Positions 33,909 to 42,985 of a stretch of 64,000 nt of DNA are shown one piece after another. The stretch comes from Paenibacillus sp. TCA20. GTDB lineage: Bacteria > Bacillota > Bacilli > Paenibacillales > Paenibacillaceae. The DNA lies in NCBI RefSeq assembly GCF_000732325.1, contig NZ_BBIW01000001.1:558001-622000 (forward strand). The letters are read 5' to 3'. The notes under the pieces were generated by a model. That model was not told where the DNA came from. It saw only the letters and a list, made by a program, of their open reading frames with translations, and made no database searches. Made by a program: the position numbers and the translations under genes. The stretch's first letter is position 1. Each line of letters opens with the position of its first letter.

Positions 33909-35078
33909 CTACCGATTAGCTGCTAGTGCCTGATCCAGATCTGCAATCAGATCATCGATATCCTCAAGTCCAACAGAGAATCGCAACAGTCCGTCTGTAA
34001 TTCCTCTGTCGAGCCGGAAATCCTGAGGCATCGCCGCATGCGACATCATCGCCGGGTAAGAGAGTATACTCTCTACCGCACCAAGACTTACCGCAACGAG
34101 CGGAAGCTTAACTGCATTCAGCACCTGCTTGGCACGCTCTCCCGACCCGACGTCAAAGGAGACGACGGCACCATACCCAGTGGATTGACTCTCATGAATC
34201 TCTCTTCCAGGATGATTCATAAGACCAGGATAGTAGACAGCATCAATATCTGAGCGATTGGTCAGCCAGGCCGCAAGCTTGGCTGCACTTTGCTCCGAAT
34301 GCGCCATTCTTGCACCCAGTGTCTTCATCCCGCGCATAAGCAGCCAGGATTCTTGTGCACCAAGAACCGTACCAAGACCATTCTGAAGCTTCTTCAGCTC
34401 ATTAGCAATGGCTTCTGTCCGGGCAACAGCAAGGCCCGCTAGCACATCGCTGTGTCCTCCGAGGAATTTCGTAGCACTATGCAGTACGATATCGACTCCT
34501 TGTTCAATCGGCCGCTGATAATAAGGGGTCATGAACGTATTATCAAGCAGTGTAATAAGTCCTTTCTCCTGAGCCCAAGCTGTCACACCTGCCACATCGG
34601 TAATACGAAGGGTTGGGTTCGACGGCGTTTCCATAAATACGGCTTTGGTATTCGAGCGATATGCAGCTTTGACCTTGTCCAGATCCGTCATATCCACAAA
34701 TGTCGTTTCAATATTCATCCGAGTCAGAATCGTACTGAGCAGACGGTAAGTACCGCCATATACATCTTCCGTAGCGATAATGTGATCTCCCGCAGATAAG
34801 ATCATTAGCGCACTGGAGATGGCAGCCATTCCGGAGGAGTATGCAAATCCGCGAACGCCTCCTTCCAGTAAGGCAATGTAGTCTTCTAGCGCCTGACGAG
34901 TCGGATTCCCTGAACGGCTGTAGTCATGAACCGGCGGAGCGAATATGTCATGATGATGAAAAGTAGATGCCTGGTAGATCGGCACACTGGAAGCCCCCGT
35001 GCCTTCATCTATCTCTGCCCCAAAATGCAAGAGCTTCGTATCAAATTTATAGGAGTCGTCACGGTCCTTCTTACTCAT
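33909..35078 (-). CDS. metC: cystathionine beta-lyase / gamma-synthase family enzyme
   Basis: A 389-residue Cys/Met-metabolism PLP enzyme. The PLP lysine is Lys204 (HSATKFLGGHSD); SRSGNPTRQALE and SSGMAAI are conserved contacts. As the third gene of a SAM-riboswitch operon after metA and metI it most likely splits cystathionine into homocysteine, pyruvate and ammonia. Sequence alone does not fully separate MetC from MetI or O-acetylhomoserine sulfhydrylase. GAGGGAGGC is upstream, and its start overlaps the metI stop by eight bases. Confidence 0.88.
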   Translation of the reverse strand: MSKKDRDDSYKFDTKLLHFGAEIDEGTGASSVPIYQASTFHHHDIFAPPVHDYSRSGNPTRQALEDYIALLEGGVRGFAYSSGMAAISSALMILSAGDHIIATEDVYGGTYRLLSTILTRMNIETTFVDMTDLDKVKAAYRSNTKAVFMETPSNPTLRITDVAGVTAWAQEKGLITLLDNTFMTPYYQRPIEQGVDIVLHSATKFLGGHSDVLAGLAVARTEAIANELKKLQNGLGTVLGAQESWLLMRGMKTLGARMAHSEQSAAKLAAWLTNRSDIDAVYYPGLMNHPGREIHESQSTGYGAVVSFDVGSGERAKQVLNAVKLPLVAVSLGAVESILSYPAMMSHAAMPQDFRLDRGITDGLLRFSVGLEDIDDLIADLDQALAANR

Positions 35079-36258
35079 GTGCTGCGCCTCCCTCAAGCTC
35101 TTGATGAGCCTTATCAAATGCCTGGCTTAAATCAGCAACGATATCATCAATATGTTCTATTCCGACAGAGAAACGAAGCAGGCGCTCATCAACACCAATC
35201 GCGTCACGAATTTCTACCGGAATATCCGCATGGGTCTGTACAGCCGGATAGGTCATCAGCGACTCCACTCCACCCAGGCTCTCCGCAAAAGCTACCAGCT
35301 TGATGTGTCTCAGGACGGGCTCAACGTATCTTGCATCCTTCACTTTGAAGGACAGAATGCCCGTGTTACCGCTGGATTGTTTATTTTGAATATCATGTCC
35401 TGGATGATCTGTAAGTGCAGGATAATAGACATCTGTAATTAAGGAGTGCTCGAGCAGGAATTCGGCCACTTTGGTTGCGTTGTATTCATGGCGCTCCATA
35501 CGCAGTGCGAGTGTCTTCATACCGCGCATAAGCTGATAGCTGTCGCTTGGAGAGAGTACAGCTCCGATTGAATTATGTAGAAAAGCCATCTCTTCCGACA
35601 GCTCTTTTCCCTTGGTTACGATGAGACCACAGAGTACATCATTATGACCGCCCAAATATTTGGTCGCACTATGCACGACAATGTCAGCCCCAAGCTCAAT
35701 CGGGCGCTGGAAGTAAGGTGTTAGCAATGTATTATCTACAATCGACAATAGACCATGCTTTCTTGCCCAGCCGCACACTTTTTCAATATCCGTAATCATC
35801 ATAAGAGGGTTCGTCGGTGTCTCAATAAAAATAGCTTTGGTATTTTCATTTCTTACACTTTCGAGTGCATCAATATCATTCGTATCCACATAGCTTGCAG
35901 TAATGCCATTCTTGGACAAGATCCGTTCCACCAAACGATACGTACCCCCATAGAGATCAAGCGAAATAATCAGATGATCTCCTTGTCCGAACTTGGCAAA
36001 GATCGTCATAATAGCCGCCATACCCGAGCTGCATGCGAATCCTGCATCACCAGATTCCAGCTCAGCTGCTGCTTCTTCAAGAACCTTTCGGGTTGGGTTC
36101 GTTGTACGAATGTAATCAAATCCGGTGCTTTGACCAAGCTTCGGATGTCTGAAGGCTGTGGATTGATAGATCGGGAAATTAACTGCCCCCGTTACCGGCT
36201 CTTTCACTGATCCAATCTGTGCTAATCGGCTTTCAATGTTTAGTTTGTTGTCTCCCAT
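35071..36258 (-). CDS. metI: cystathionine gamma-synthase / O-acetylhomoserine thiolyase
   Basis: A 395-residue PLP enzyme paralogous to the next gene. The PLP lysine is Lys200 (HSATKYLGGHND), with FDYIRTTNPTRKVLE and SSGMAAI. It couples an activated homoserine, here probably O-acetylhomoserine, with cysteine to form cystathionine; Bacillus MetI can also use sulfide. GAGGAGGATG precedes the ATG. It is the middle gene of the metA-metI-metC operon, so all steps from homoserine to homocysteine are present. Confidence 0.9.
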   Translation of the reverse strand: MGDNKLNIESRLAQIGSVKEPVTGAVNFPIYQSTAFRHPKLGQSTGFDYIRTTNPTRKVLEEAAAELESGDAGFACSSGMAAIMTIFAKFGQGDHLIISLDLYGGTYRLVERILSKNGITASYVDTNDIDALESVRNENTKAIFIETPTNPLMMITDIEKVCGWARKHGLLSIVDNTLLTPYFQRPIELGADIVVHSATKYLGGHNDVLCGLIVTKGKELSEEMAFLHNSIGAVLSPSDSYQLMRGMKTLALRMERHEYNATKVAEFLLEHSLITDVYYPALTDHPGHDIQNKQSSGNTGILSFKVKDARYVEPVLRHIKLVAFAESLGGVESLMTYPAVQTHADIPVEIRDAIGVDERLLRFSVGIEHIDDIVADLSQAFDKAHQELEGGAAHE

Positions 36259-36294
36259 TCGTAAACATCCTCCTCTAAGTTAGGTAGAATTCAC

Positions 36295-37212
36295 TTAAAT
36301 CTGTGGTCCAATGTCGTACGGCGTCTCTTGGTACACATAATAGTTGAGCCAGTTAGAGAAGAGTAAATTCGCGTGAGCTCTCCAGGTAGATGGCGGAACC
36401 TTACTTGGATCGTTGTTTGGAAAATAGTTATACGGAAGCTTCACATCAAGCCCTTTGTCCTTATCCCGATCATACTCCCATTTCAAAGATAACGGATCGT
36501 ATTCGGAATGGCCCGTTACAAAAATCTGTTTTCCATCCTCAGTAGCTACAATATAAACCCCAGCTTCTTCTGACTCGGACAGGATCTCAAGACCAGGAAC
36601 CTGCTCAATATCTTCTCTTGTCACCTCGGTATGGCGAGAATGCGGTGCGAGGAATACTTCATCAAAACCACGAAGCAGCTTGACATGAGATTTGTTGATC
36701 GTATGATGGAACACGCCAAAGCATTTCTCAGGAAGCCCTACCTTCGGTACATTAAAGTGATGGTACAGACCTGCTTGAGAGGCCCAACATATATGCATTG
36801 TTGAGGTTACATTGGTCTTGGTCCATTCAAAGATCTGCTGGATCTCTTCCCAATACGTCACTTCCTCAAAATCCATCTGTTCAACCGGTGCACCGGTAAT
36901 GATCATGCCGTCAAAGCGAAGATGCTTAATCTCATCAAATGTTTTGTAGAACATATCCAAATACTCTTGGGACGTGTTCTTGGACACGTGAGACTTGGGA
37001 TGAATGAGTACAACATCAACTTGAATGGGTGTATTACCAATAAGACGGAGCAGCTGTGTTTCTGTCGTTTCCTTCGTAGGCATCAGGTTGAGTATCCCGA
37101 TACGAAGCGGCCGGATATCCTGCCTGTACGCATGGCTTTCGTCCATGACAAAGATGTTTTCTCCTGCTAGTACTTCCTTGGCCGGTAGAGCGTCTGGGAT
37201 TTTAATTGGCAT
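36295..37212 (-). CDS. metA: homoserine O-acetyltransferase (MetA type)
   Basis: A 305-residue class-I glutamine-amidotransferase-fold acyltransferase. The nucleophile is Cys142 (HICWASQAG). Residue 111 is Glu ([13 protein letters not shown]); in this family Glu111 goes with acetyl-CoA use and Gly111 (E. coli) with succinyl-CoA, so acetyl transfer is predicted. It commits homoserine to methionine synthesis. AAGGAGGAG precedes the ATG. It is the first gene of the operon, directly behind the SAM-I riboswitch. Confidence 0.93.
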   Translation of the reverse strand: MPIKIPDALPAKEVLAGENIFVMDESHAYRQDIRPLRIGILNLMPTKETTETQLLRLIGNTPIQVDVVLIHPKSHVSKNTSQEYLDMFYKTFDEIKHLRFDGMIITGAPVEQMDFEEVTYWEEIQQIFEWTKTNVTSTMHICWASQAGLYHHFNVPKVGLPEKCFGVFHHTINKSHVKLLRGFDEVFLAPHSRHTEVTREDIEQVPGLEILSESEEAGVYIVATEDGKQIFVTGHSEYDPLSLKWEYDRDKDKGLDVKLPYNYFPNNDPSKVPPSTWRAHANLLFSNWLNYYVYQETPYDIGPQI

Positions 37213-37290
37213 TAATACTCCTCCTTATATGGTGTTTGAAGAGCGAATATCATGAGAGAGCATGGGGGAGCAGAATATTTCGTCCTAACA

Positions 37291-37475
37291 CAAAAAGACC
37301 TCACTCAGTAATCGAGAAAGGTCATCTGTTCGTATTCGAAAATGCGCCTCTCTCATCTCTCAATTCGTCTGTACCCTTAATAAATAAGATCAGACGACTG
37401 CAAGAATTAGCACCGTGCGTATTCGCCGGTTGCCGGGTATCATCGGGCTAGTCCCTCCACCTACTCTTGATAAGA
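37291..37475 (-). promoter_or_regulatory. SAM-I (S-box) riboswitch of the met operon
   Basis: The minus strand carries the conserved SAM-I core: ATCAAGAG near 37473, GTGGAGGGACTAGCCCGATGA, ACCCGGCAACC and CACGGTGCTAATTC. It ends in an intrinsic terminator, stem GACCT...AGGTC (37325-37297) followed by TTTTTG. SAM binding should stop transcription of metA-metI-metC. Confidence 0.95.
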
Positions 37476-37506
37476 TTTCGCTATATTTTATTGTCATATA
37501 CCCATT

Positions 37507-37535
37507 ACTATAATGATTAGATCGTTATTCGTCAA
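37507..37535 (-). promoter_or_regulatory. sigma-A promoter of the met operon
   Basis: On the minus strand TTGACG (37535-37530), a 17-base spacer, then TATAGT (37512-37507), about 35 bases upstream of the riboswitch. Confidence 0.7.
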
Positions 37536-37641
37536 GAACTGGACTGTTCAAAATAAGCACCAGAAGACAACTCAAGAAAATAAAGCACCAGATGTGCTTC
37601 ACATACATAGACTGCCTTTGAATAGTGTAATATTTTCATTC

Positions 37642-37670
37642 TTGATTGCTTAATTCGAGAGCGTTATACT
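37642..37670 (+). promoter_or_regulatory. sigma-A promoter of corA
   Basis: TTGATT (37642-37647), a 17-base spacer, TATACT (37665-37670). The start is predicted near 37677, leaving a leader of about 260 bases before corA. Confidence 0.65.
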
Positions 37671-37710
37671 AGTCAAGTGTTAAATATCTAAAATGATGGG
37701 GTGACGTAAA

Positions 37711-37836
37711 ATGGAAGGCGACCCGAGGCCTAGCTGGCAGCCGAATAAATATAACTATATAGGATGTACCATCAGCTTGCCGGTTGGACGGGAGCGCATA
37801 TTTTACGGGCGAGACCTCTTCTCTATACCTGCTTAA
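37711..37836 (+). CDS. 41-codon upstream ORF in the corA leader
   Basis: ATG, 41 codons, TAA, preceded by GGGGTGA seven bases upstream. The peptide starts MEGDPRPSWQPNKYNY and has no clear membrane span or known motif. CGTAAAAT at its start (37705-37712) is complementary to ATTTTACG within it (37800-37807), so the RNA could fold to hide the start. It may be a regulatory leader peptide or part of a structured leader that happens to be open. Not proven to be translated. Confidence 0.4.
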   Translation: MEGDPRPSWQPNKYNYIGCTISLPVGRERIFYGRDLFSIPA

Positions 37837-37939
37837 ATTGTGTGACCCTTCACTTTACCAGCACTGATGCGTTCACTTTCCTTCGTTATTCAGCTTGTCC
37901 CTATAACATTTACGGGAGATTAATAAGGAGTGGATACAC

Positions 37940-38875
37940 ATGAAAATAAGACTGGTGAATGAAGGAGTTTTTACTCCGCTTGACAACATTGAAGATACAA
38001 TTACTCCTCCCGCTGAAGGGTTCTACTGGATTGATGCAGATGTCGACGATCTGGCTGTGCTGCAGCCTCTCTTCTCCATGCATGATCTGGCCGTTGAAGA
38101 CTGTCTCAGTGAGGAAGAACAGCGTCCAAAGCTCGAAATATATGAAAGCCATTATTTTATCGTTGTAAACAGCATCCGGTTTGATGATGAAGAAATATTT
38201 TTACGTGCCGTGAACCTATTTCTGGGTAGACATTATATTATTACGGTTACCAAGCAGAAGATTAACGAGCTTCGCACACTCAAGCCTATTCTCTGGGAGG
38301 AAGAAGTCAGCACACCTGACCGTTTCCTCTATTACCTTGTCGATTCGATCGTTGACAATTATTTTACAGTTGGTGACCGGCTTGAGGCACGGATTGATGA
38401 GCTGGAGGAAGACATTCTGATGCACACCAAGAAGTCGCATCTGAACGAGATCATTGGTCTGCGAGGTGAGATTCTGTGGTTAAGAAAGGCGCTGTCTCCA
38501 CAGAAAGAAGTCATCAATACACTTAACAAAAAAGATCTGCGGTTAATTGATGATCAGCTTCAGAAATATTTCAGCGACATTTATGAAAATGCGGTGAAAA
38601 TATCTGAAACCTTCGATACACTCCGCGATCTGATGGGGAACTTACGTGAGGCTTATCAGTCCAGTATTTCAAACCGTGCCAATGAAATCATGCGTGTGTT
38701 CACGGCGATTACTACGGTGTTCATGCCGCTGACTCTGATCACAGGCATCTATGGGATGAACTTCACCAACATGCCTGAACTAGATTATAAATATGCTTAT
38801 TTTATCGTTATCGGTGTGATCTTCGTGCTCGGTCTATCGATGTATTGGATTTTCCGCAAGAAAGACTGGATATGA
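37940..38875 (+). CDS. corA: CorA-family Mg2+/Co2+ transporter
   Basis: A 311-residue CorA channel. A large N-terminal cytoplasmic funnel (about 1-245), rich in acidic residues, is followed by two transmembrane helices at about 252-272 and 283-303. TM1 ends with the selectivity motif GMN (TGIYGMNFTNMP). The C-terminus is basic (FRKKDW), as usual. CorA pentamers take up Mg2+ down the membrane potential. AAGGAGTGG precedes the ATG. It is monocistronic between a long leader and a bidirectional terminator. Confidence 0.95.
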   Translation: MKIRLVNEGVFTPLDNIEDTITPPAEGFYWIDADVDDLAVLQPLFSMHDLAVEDCLSEEEQRPKLEIYESHYFIVVNSIRFDDEEIFLRAVNLFLGRHYIITVTKQKINELRTLKPILWEEEVSTPDRFLYYLVDSIVDNYFTVGDRLEARIDELEEDILMHTKKSHLNEIIGLRGEILWLRKALSPQKEVINTLNKKDLRLIDDQLQKYFSDIYENAVKISETFDTLRDLMGNLREAYQSSISNRANEIMRVFTAITTVFMPLTLITGIYGMNFTNMPELDYKYAYFIVIGVIFVLGLSMYWIFRKKDWI

Positions 38876-38907
38876 CCTCATCTTCGATATTGTAAATAAA
38901 ATGATGT

Positions 38908-38946
38908 AAGGGTCCAGAGCTGTCTAAGACAGCGTTCGGACCCTTT
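38908..38946. terminator. bidirectional terminator after corA
   Basis: Outer stem AAGGGTCC / GGACCCTT and inner stem GCTGTC / GACAGC (38919-38933), between convergent genes. Confidence 0.8.
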
Positions 38947-38957
38947 ATATTTTTAAT

Positions 38958-39962
38958 CTAGCCGACTTGTCGATCTGCTTCTGTCTGTCTTCTAAACCGA
39001 ATACGAACCATGCGCAGACGCTCGTACAGCTGATCCAGCGGCCCTACAGAAGAAGGATCTTCGCCATATACACGCTGCAGTACCGGCTTCAAGAAGCCCG
39101 TGCCCAGCTCATCATAAGCATTCCAAATCTGCTCCTGCTCTTCATCGGTCATCCATACCAGCTCCTTGGCAATCAGTGCTTCTGTATCGTACCCTCCTTT
39201 CTCCAGCTCCTCGAGAAAATCAACCAATTCTCTCCGTGTTAATCCAGAGCTTGTGCTGATCTCATCCAGAGAAAGATTACTGGCAATACCTGATAATACA
39301 GTCTTCTTTAATGTAAAACGCTCCAGCTCCTGCTTATATTTCTGCTCCTTTTGCTTGAATACCCATGATTCATACTCTTCTTCATTCAGGGCTTCATGTA
39401 CCCAATCAAGCGGAAATGCATGCTCTCTTGCTTCATTTGCCGTAATGGCCAGAATTTCCTCCCCGTACTCTGCCGCCTTATTATCACCGACACCCGGCAG
39501 CTCACGCAGCTCCTCAAGGGTATGTGGAACATAGGCACTGATCATTCGAAGCAGCCGATTGCTGGCTATAAAATAAGGGGCTTTCCGCTCTGTTTGAGCC
39601 TTCCTTCTCCGCCATACGCACAGCTCCTGATACAATTCCTCACGTCCATAGAGCTCGCTATAGCATTGCAGCTTGGTCGCCCCTTGGCTTCTCGTTCTTG
39701 TGTCCCCTGCTTCATGAAACACACCTTCAATCAGCGGTCTATATCCTTCGCTCATCTTGATCGCCAGCTGCAGGCGATAAATATGCATCATTTCATTCCA
39801 TGACGTACCTTCATACCAAATGTCCGAGACCTCCTCTTCAAGGCTGTTCTTGTTCCAGCCCAGCTTCCACCTTCCTTCTTCCTCTCCAATCCATAACTGT
39901 GCATAAGTCACTTCCGCTCCGGGAGCCGTATTTGAAAGCTGGTTCATAAATACAATCTTCAT
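38958..39962 (-). CDS. stand-alone HRDC-domain protein
   Basis: A 334-residue protein. Residues about 1-60 form a beta-rich region (VTYAQLWIGEEEGRWKLGW). Residues about 108-175 are an HRDC domain, the RecQ/RNase D nucleic-acid-binding module, with YFIASNRLLRMISAYVPHTLEELRELPGVG-like sequence. A helical C-terminal part contains a possible small winged helix (LSLDEISTSSGLTRRELVDFLEEL). No helicase or exonuclease motif is present. The molecular role is unknown; it may bind DNA or RNA. AAGGAGGAGG precedes the ATG at 39962; codons upstream lack support. Confidence 0.75.
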   Translation of the reverse strand: MKIVFMNQLSNTAPGAEVTYAQLWIGEEEGRWKLGWNKNSLEEEVSDIWYEGTSWNEMMHIYRLQLAIKMSEGYRPLIEGVFHEAGDTRTRSQGATKLQCYSELYGREELYQELCVWRRRKAQTERKAPYFIASNRLLRMISAYVPHTLEELRELPGVGDNKAAEYGEEILAITANEAREHAFPLDWVHEALNEEEYESWVFKQKEQKYKQELERFTLKKTVLSGIASNLSLDEISTSSGLTRRELVDFLEELEKGGYDTEALIAKELVWMTDEEQEQIWNAYDELGTGFLKPVLQRVYGEDPSSVGPLDQLYERLRMVRIRFRRQTEADRQVG

Positions 39963-40011
39963 GCTATTCGTCCTCCTCCTTAAGTCAGCCCAGCACGCAT
40001 AACAAGACAAC

Positions 40012-40053
40012 AAAAAAAGCACCCCTCCCACATTTAAATGCGAGAGAGGTGCT
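40012..40053 (-). terminator. terminator of the ROK kinase gene
   Basis: AAGCACCTCTC ... GAGGGGTGCTT stem on the minus strand, followed by a T run. Confidence 0.8.
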
Positions 40054-40153
40054 TCCTCATGAAATCCGTACTGTTCTGTTAGTCATCATCATACCATAAT
40101 TGATAAATATTTCAAGAATGTATATGCCGTGTGTACTCAGAATTTTAATTCGT

Positions 40154-41056
40154 CTAGTTCAATCCCAGTTCGATTTTGGCTTCTTCTTTGGCCAGCTTGG
40201 CCAGTGCAAGCGCACCACAGATCCCGGCATTATCACCCAGTTCAGGATAAACGACATATTCGTCGACTCGCTCCATAATACTTGGATGCTGTACATAACC
40301 TCCTAGCAGCTTCTTCAGCTGTGCTCTCACTTGAGGGAAGAGCTGCTCCTGCTTCATAACACCGCCGCCCATAATAATCTTCTGCGGAGAGAGAATAAGC
40401 ACGTAATTTACCAAAGCCTGAGCCAGATAATAAGCCTCCATCTCCCAAGCCGGATGATCTGCGGGAAGCTCGATGCCTTGTTTGCCCCAACGTTTGGATA
40501 TCGCAGGACCTGCCGCGATCCCTTCCAGGCAGTCACCATGATATGGGCAAAATCCCTCATAAGTATCCTCCGGATGACGTCTTACACTAATATGCCCCAT
40601 TTCAGGATGTGACAAGCCGTGAATTAATTGCCCGGATACTACCGCTCCTGCGCCAATACCGGTACCTACCGTAATATAAATGCAGCTATCCAGCCCTTTT
40701 GCTGCTCCCCAAGTATATTCTCCCAGCGCGGCTCCATTCACATCGGTATCAAAACTCATCGGAACCTGAAAATGCGATTTCAATTTACCAATGATATTAT
40801 AACCACCCCAGAAAGGCTTTGGTGTTGTCGTAATATGACCATATGTAGGACTCGATTTAATAGGATCAATAGGTCCAAAAGACCCTACACCAAGTGCCTC
40901 GATCTTATGCTGTTCAAAAAAAGAGATCACCTGAGCCATCGTTTCTTCCGGCTTCGTTGTTGGAAAGCTGACTCTTTCAAATACCTCACCTTGCTCATTA
41001 CCTACACCGCATACAAATTTCGTTCCACCAGCTTCAATTGCTCCAAGTACTCCCAT
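40154..41056 (-). CDS. ROK-family fructokinase-like sugar kinase
   Basis: A 300-residue ROK kinase. The ATP-binding GAIEAGGTKFVCGVG opens the protein, DTDVNGAALGE carries the catalytic Asp, and YITVGTGIGAGAV is the second phosphate motif. The zinc site is HPEMGHISVRRH...CPYHGDCLEG. It resembles fructokinases of the ScrK/GmuE group, phosphorylating fructose or mannose at C6. No sugar transporter is adjacent, so the substrate is a family-level guess. GGAGGGTTAATC precedes the ATG. Confidence 0.85.
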   Translation of the reverse strand: MGVLGAIEAGGTKFVCGVGNEQGEVFERVSFPTTKPEETMAQVISFFEQHKIEALGVGSFGPIDPIKSSPTYGHITTTPKPFWGGYNIIGKLKSHFQVPMSFDTDVNGAALGEYTWGAAKGLDSCIYITVGTGIGAGAVVSGQLIHGLSHPEMGHISVRRHPEDTYEGFCPYHGDCLEGIAAGPAISKRWGKQGIELPADHPAWEMEAYYLAQALVNYVLILSPQKIIMGGGVMKQEQLFPQVRAQLKKLLGGYVQHPSIMERVDEYVVYPELGDNAGICGALALAKLAKEEAKIELGLN

Positions 41057-41077
41057 GATTAACCCTCCGTTATTGTT

Positions 41078-41746
41078 CTAGGTTGTCTCCAGCTTTGCCA
41101 GCCGTTTGCTGAGTGTTTCTTTCCAGCTTGCCGCAAGAGCTGAGAGCGATAACAATTTCTTAATGGAGCTAACATCCGTCTTCCGGTGATGCATGATAAC
41201 ATTAGCCTCCATTACACTTAAGGAATCCTGTTCTCTTGATTGCAGCGTCAAGGAATCCTCTGAAGACACATAACCCTCTGTCAAGACACGAAAATAATAG
41301 CCCGTCAATCCCGTGGTCTGAAAATGAAGCGGAAGCTCTTTGTGCTGATGCTTCAGTCCAAGCTTGAAGCATGGCACTCGGGGCTGGCTGATCTGTACGA
41401 CCGCTTCACCCAGCTGAAACGTATCGCCGATATATACATCGGTTTCACCAAACTCCGATACGGTTACATTCTCACCGAATGCTCCAGGATCGAGAGTGCG
41501 TCCCAGCAAATCCTCATACACCGGGTATGCTTGATGGCTGAAGACACATACCGCCTTATCCTCACCACCATGATTGACTAGATCCGCCTGTTCATCACCA
41601 TGAAATCCTGTTCTGGATAAGAACAGCCGCTCCGTTGTAGAAGATTTGAATATCGCGGAATATATCTCTTTGCTGCCATTCATCATCTTCACTTTGCTTC
41701 CTACATTTAACGAAACCACACGGGAAGATGCAGCATCTCTCGTCAA
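41078..41746 (-). CDS. MOSC-domain protein (YiiM/YflK-like)
   Basis: A 222-residue protein with a MOSC domain (about 30-160). Family blocks are GDEQADLVNHGGEDKAVCVF, PGAFGENVTV and the RVPCFKLG cysteine. MOSC proteins bind molybdenum cofactor or carry out detoxifying reductions such as 6-hydroxyaminopurine reduction (YiiM). The TTG start at 41746 has GGAGG eight bases upstream and no better alternative. It is 21 bases upstream of the ROK kinase gene and probably co-transcribed, though a functional link is not evident. Confidence 0.85.
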   Translation of the reverse strand: MTRDAASSRVVSLNVGSKVKMMNGSKEIYSAIFKSSTTERLFLSRTGFHGDEQADLVNHGGEDKAVCVFSHQAYPVYEDLLGRTLDPGAFGENVTVSEFGETDVYIGDTFQLGEAVVQISQPRVPCFKLGLKHQHKELPLHFQTTGLTGYYFRVLTEGYVSSEDSLTLQSREQDSLSVMEANVIMHHRKTDVSSIKKLLSLSALAASWKETLSKRLAKLETT

Positions 41747-41884
41747 TTTTAACGCCTCCGTCTATCATTTGATTTCACTTTTATGTAATCGCTTACCAAC
41801 AAGTTTGAACCTTCCGGGCACACAACTCAAGTACTATCATTACCCGAAATCGATTTTTGGTCAATTGGTAATATACATTTTTTT

Positions 41885-41921
41885 ATATAAAAGAGTGCCG
41901 ACCCATGATCAGCCAGCACTC
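41885..41921 (-). terminator. terminator of the 5'-3' exonuclease gene
   Basis: GAGTGC...GCACTC stem (41893-41898 with 41916-41921), followed by TTTTATAT on the minus strand. Confidence 0.65.
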
Positions 41922-41965
41922 CTTTTCTCTAATTCCTTAATCTTATCGACAAGAATAATACAATC

Positions 41966-42862
41966 TCAGCCGATCGCTACTCCCATTAATGAGCAGAGAC
42001 TCTTCATCTCCAGCTCCTCAAATTTGCTAATGATCTGCGCATGATCCAGAACAAGCAAACTGCTCTCAAGCGAGCATGCAACAGGAACCTCGCAATGAAT
42101 TTTTGCAAGCTTGCGAGATAAATGGAGCATGTCCATATCTGCTTCGATCTTCTTGCGAATGGACGGAGACAGATCATCCATATGCTCCAGAATTCCTTCA
42201 ATGGAATCGTACTCTTGAACCAGCTTCATCGCCGTCTTCTCGCCGATTCCTCTCACGCCGGGGTAGTTATCACTCGCATCTCCCATCAAGCCCTTCATAT
42301 CAATGATTTGCCGTGGATGAAGCTGCTTCTCTTCGTACAGAGATTCCGGAGTATATACTTTATAATTGCCGTGACCTTTTTTCATAATAATAACTTTGGT
42401 TCTTTCGTTCACCAGCTGCAGCAGATCATGATCACCAGACAAGATCATAACGTTCATGTCCAGCTCTTCATTGTATGAACGGCTGAGTGTTCCTAAGCAA
42501 TCATCCGCCTCATATCCAGCAGCACTAATATTCGGTACGCCCAAGCTGTCCATTACTTCTTGAATCATAGTAAATTGAGGTACAAGATCTTCGGGAGCTT
42601 CTGGTCTGTTTCCTTTGTAATCAGCGTAATGTTCACCGCGGAACGTTCCGCCGCCCAGATCCCAGCAGCATACCACATGTGTCGGATTAAAGGTCTGCAC
42701 TGCATCCCAGAAATAACGGATGAATCCATATACCGCATTGGTTGCAATTCCATCCTTGGTCCGTCTAATATAACCGCCTGAAGCTGTGGCATAATACGCC
42801 CGAAACAATACTGCCATACCATCGACTAACAATACCGATTGATCTTTTGTTTCTATACTCAC
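41966..42862 (-). CDS. 5'-3' exonuclease (PolI N-domain family)
   Basis: A 298-residue FEN-type nuclease like the N-terminal domain of DNA polymerase I and Bacillus YpcP. Metal-binding acidic residues are in LLVDGMAVLFRAYY, CWDLGGGTFRG, GYEADDCLGTL, ILSGDHDLLQL and MGDASDNYPGVRGIGEKTA (helix-hairpin-helix). It removes RNA primers or flaps during replication and repair. The start is GTG with AGGAG about 11 bases upstream. It is a separate gene, not fused to a polymerase. Confidence 0.93.
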   Translation of the reverse strand: MSIETKDQSVLLVDGMAVLFRAYYATASGGYIRRTKDGIATNAVYGFIRYFWDAVQTFNPTHVVCCWDLGGGTFRGEHYADYKGNRPEAPEDLVPQFTMIQEVMDSLGVPNISAAGYEADDCLGTLSRSYNEELDMNVMILSGDHDLLQLVNERTKVIIMKKGHGNYKVYTPESLYEEKQLHPRQIIDMKGLMGDASDNYPGVRGIGEKTAMKLVQEYDSIEGILEHMDDLSPSIRKKIEADMDMLHLSRKLAKIHCEVPVACSLESSLLVLDHAQIISKFEELEMKSLCSLMGVAIG

Positions 42863-42985
42863 GATTGTTAACGCTCCTGTTCTATTCCATGCTAATCTTT
42901 ACTCCCCGTATTATAGCACAGCCACATCCACTGTTGGGGGTTAATCGCTGGAAAGAACACTGCTTCCTTATGCTAATTTTAGCAA

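Noticed and set aside
33909..36258. Recent tandem duplication giving metI and metC
   Set aside because: The two proteins share the fold but differ throughout. They are old paralogues with distinct steps in the same pathway.
37677..37939. M-box (Mg2+) or yybP-ykoY-type riboswitch in front of corA
   Set aside because: I could not find the conserved core segments of either class, so I report only a leader with an upstream ORF.
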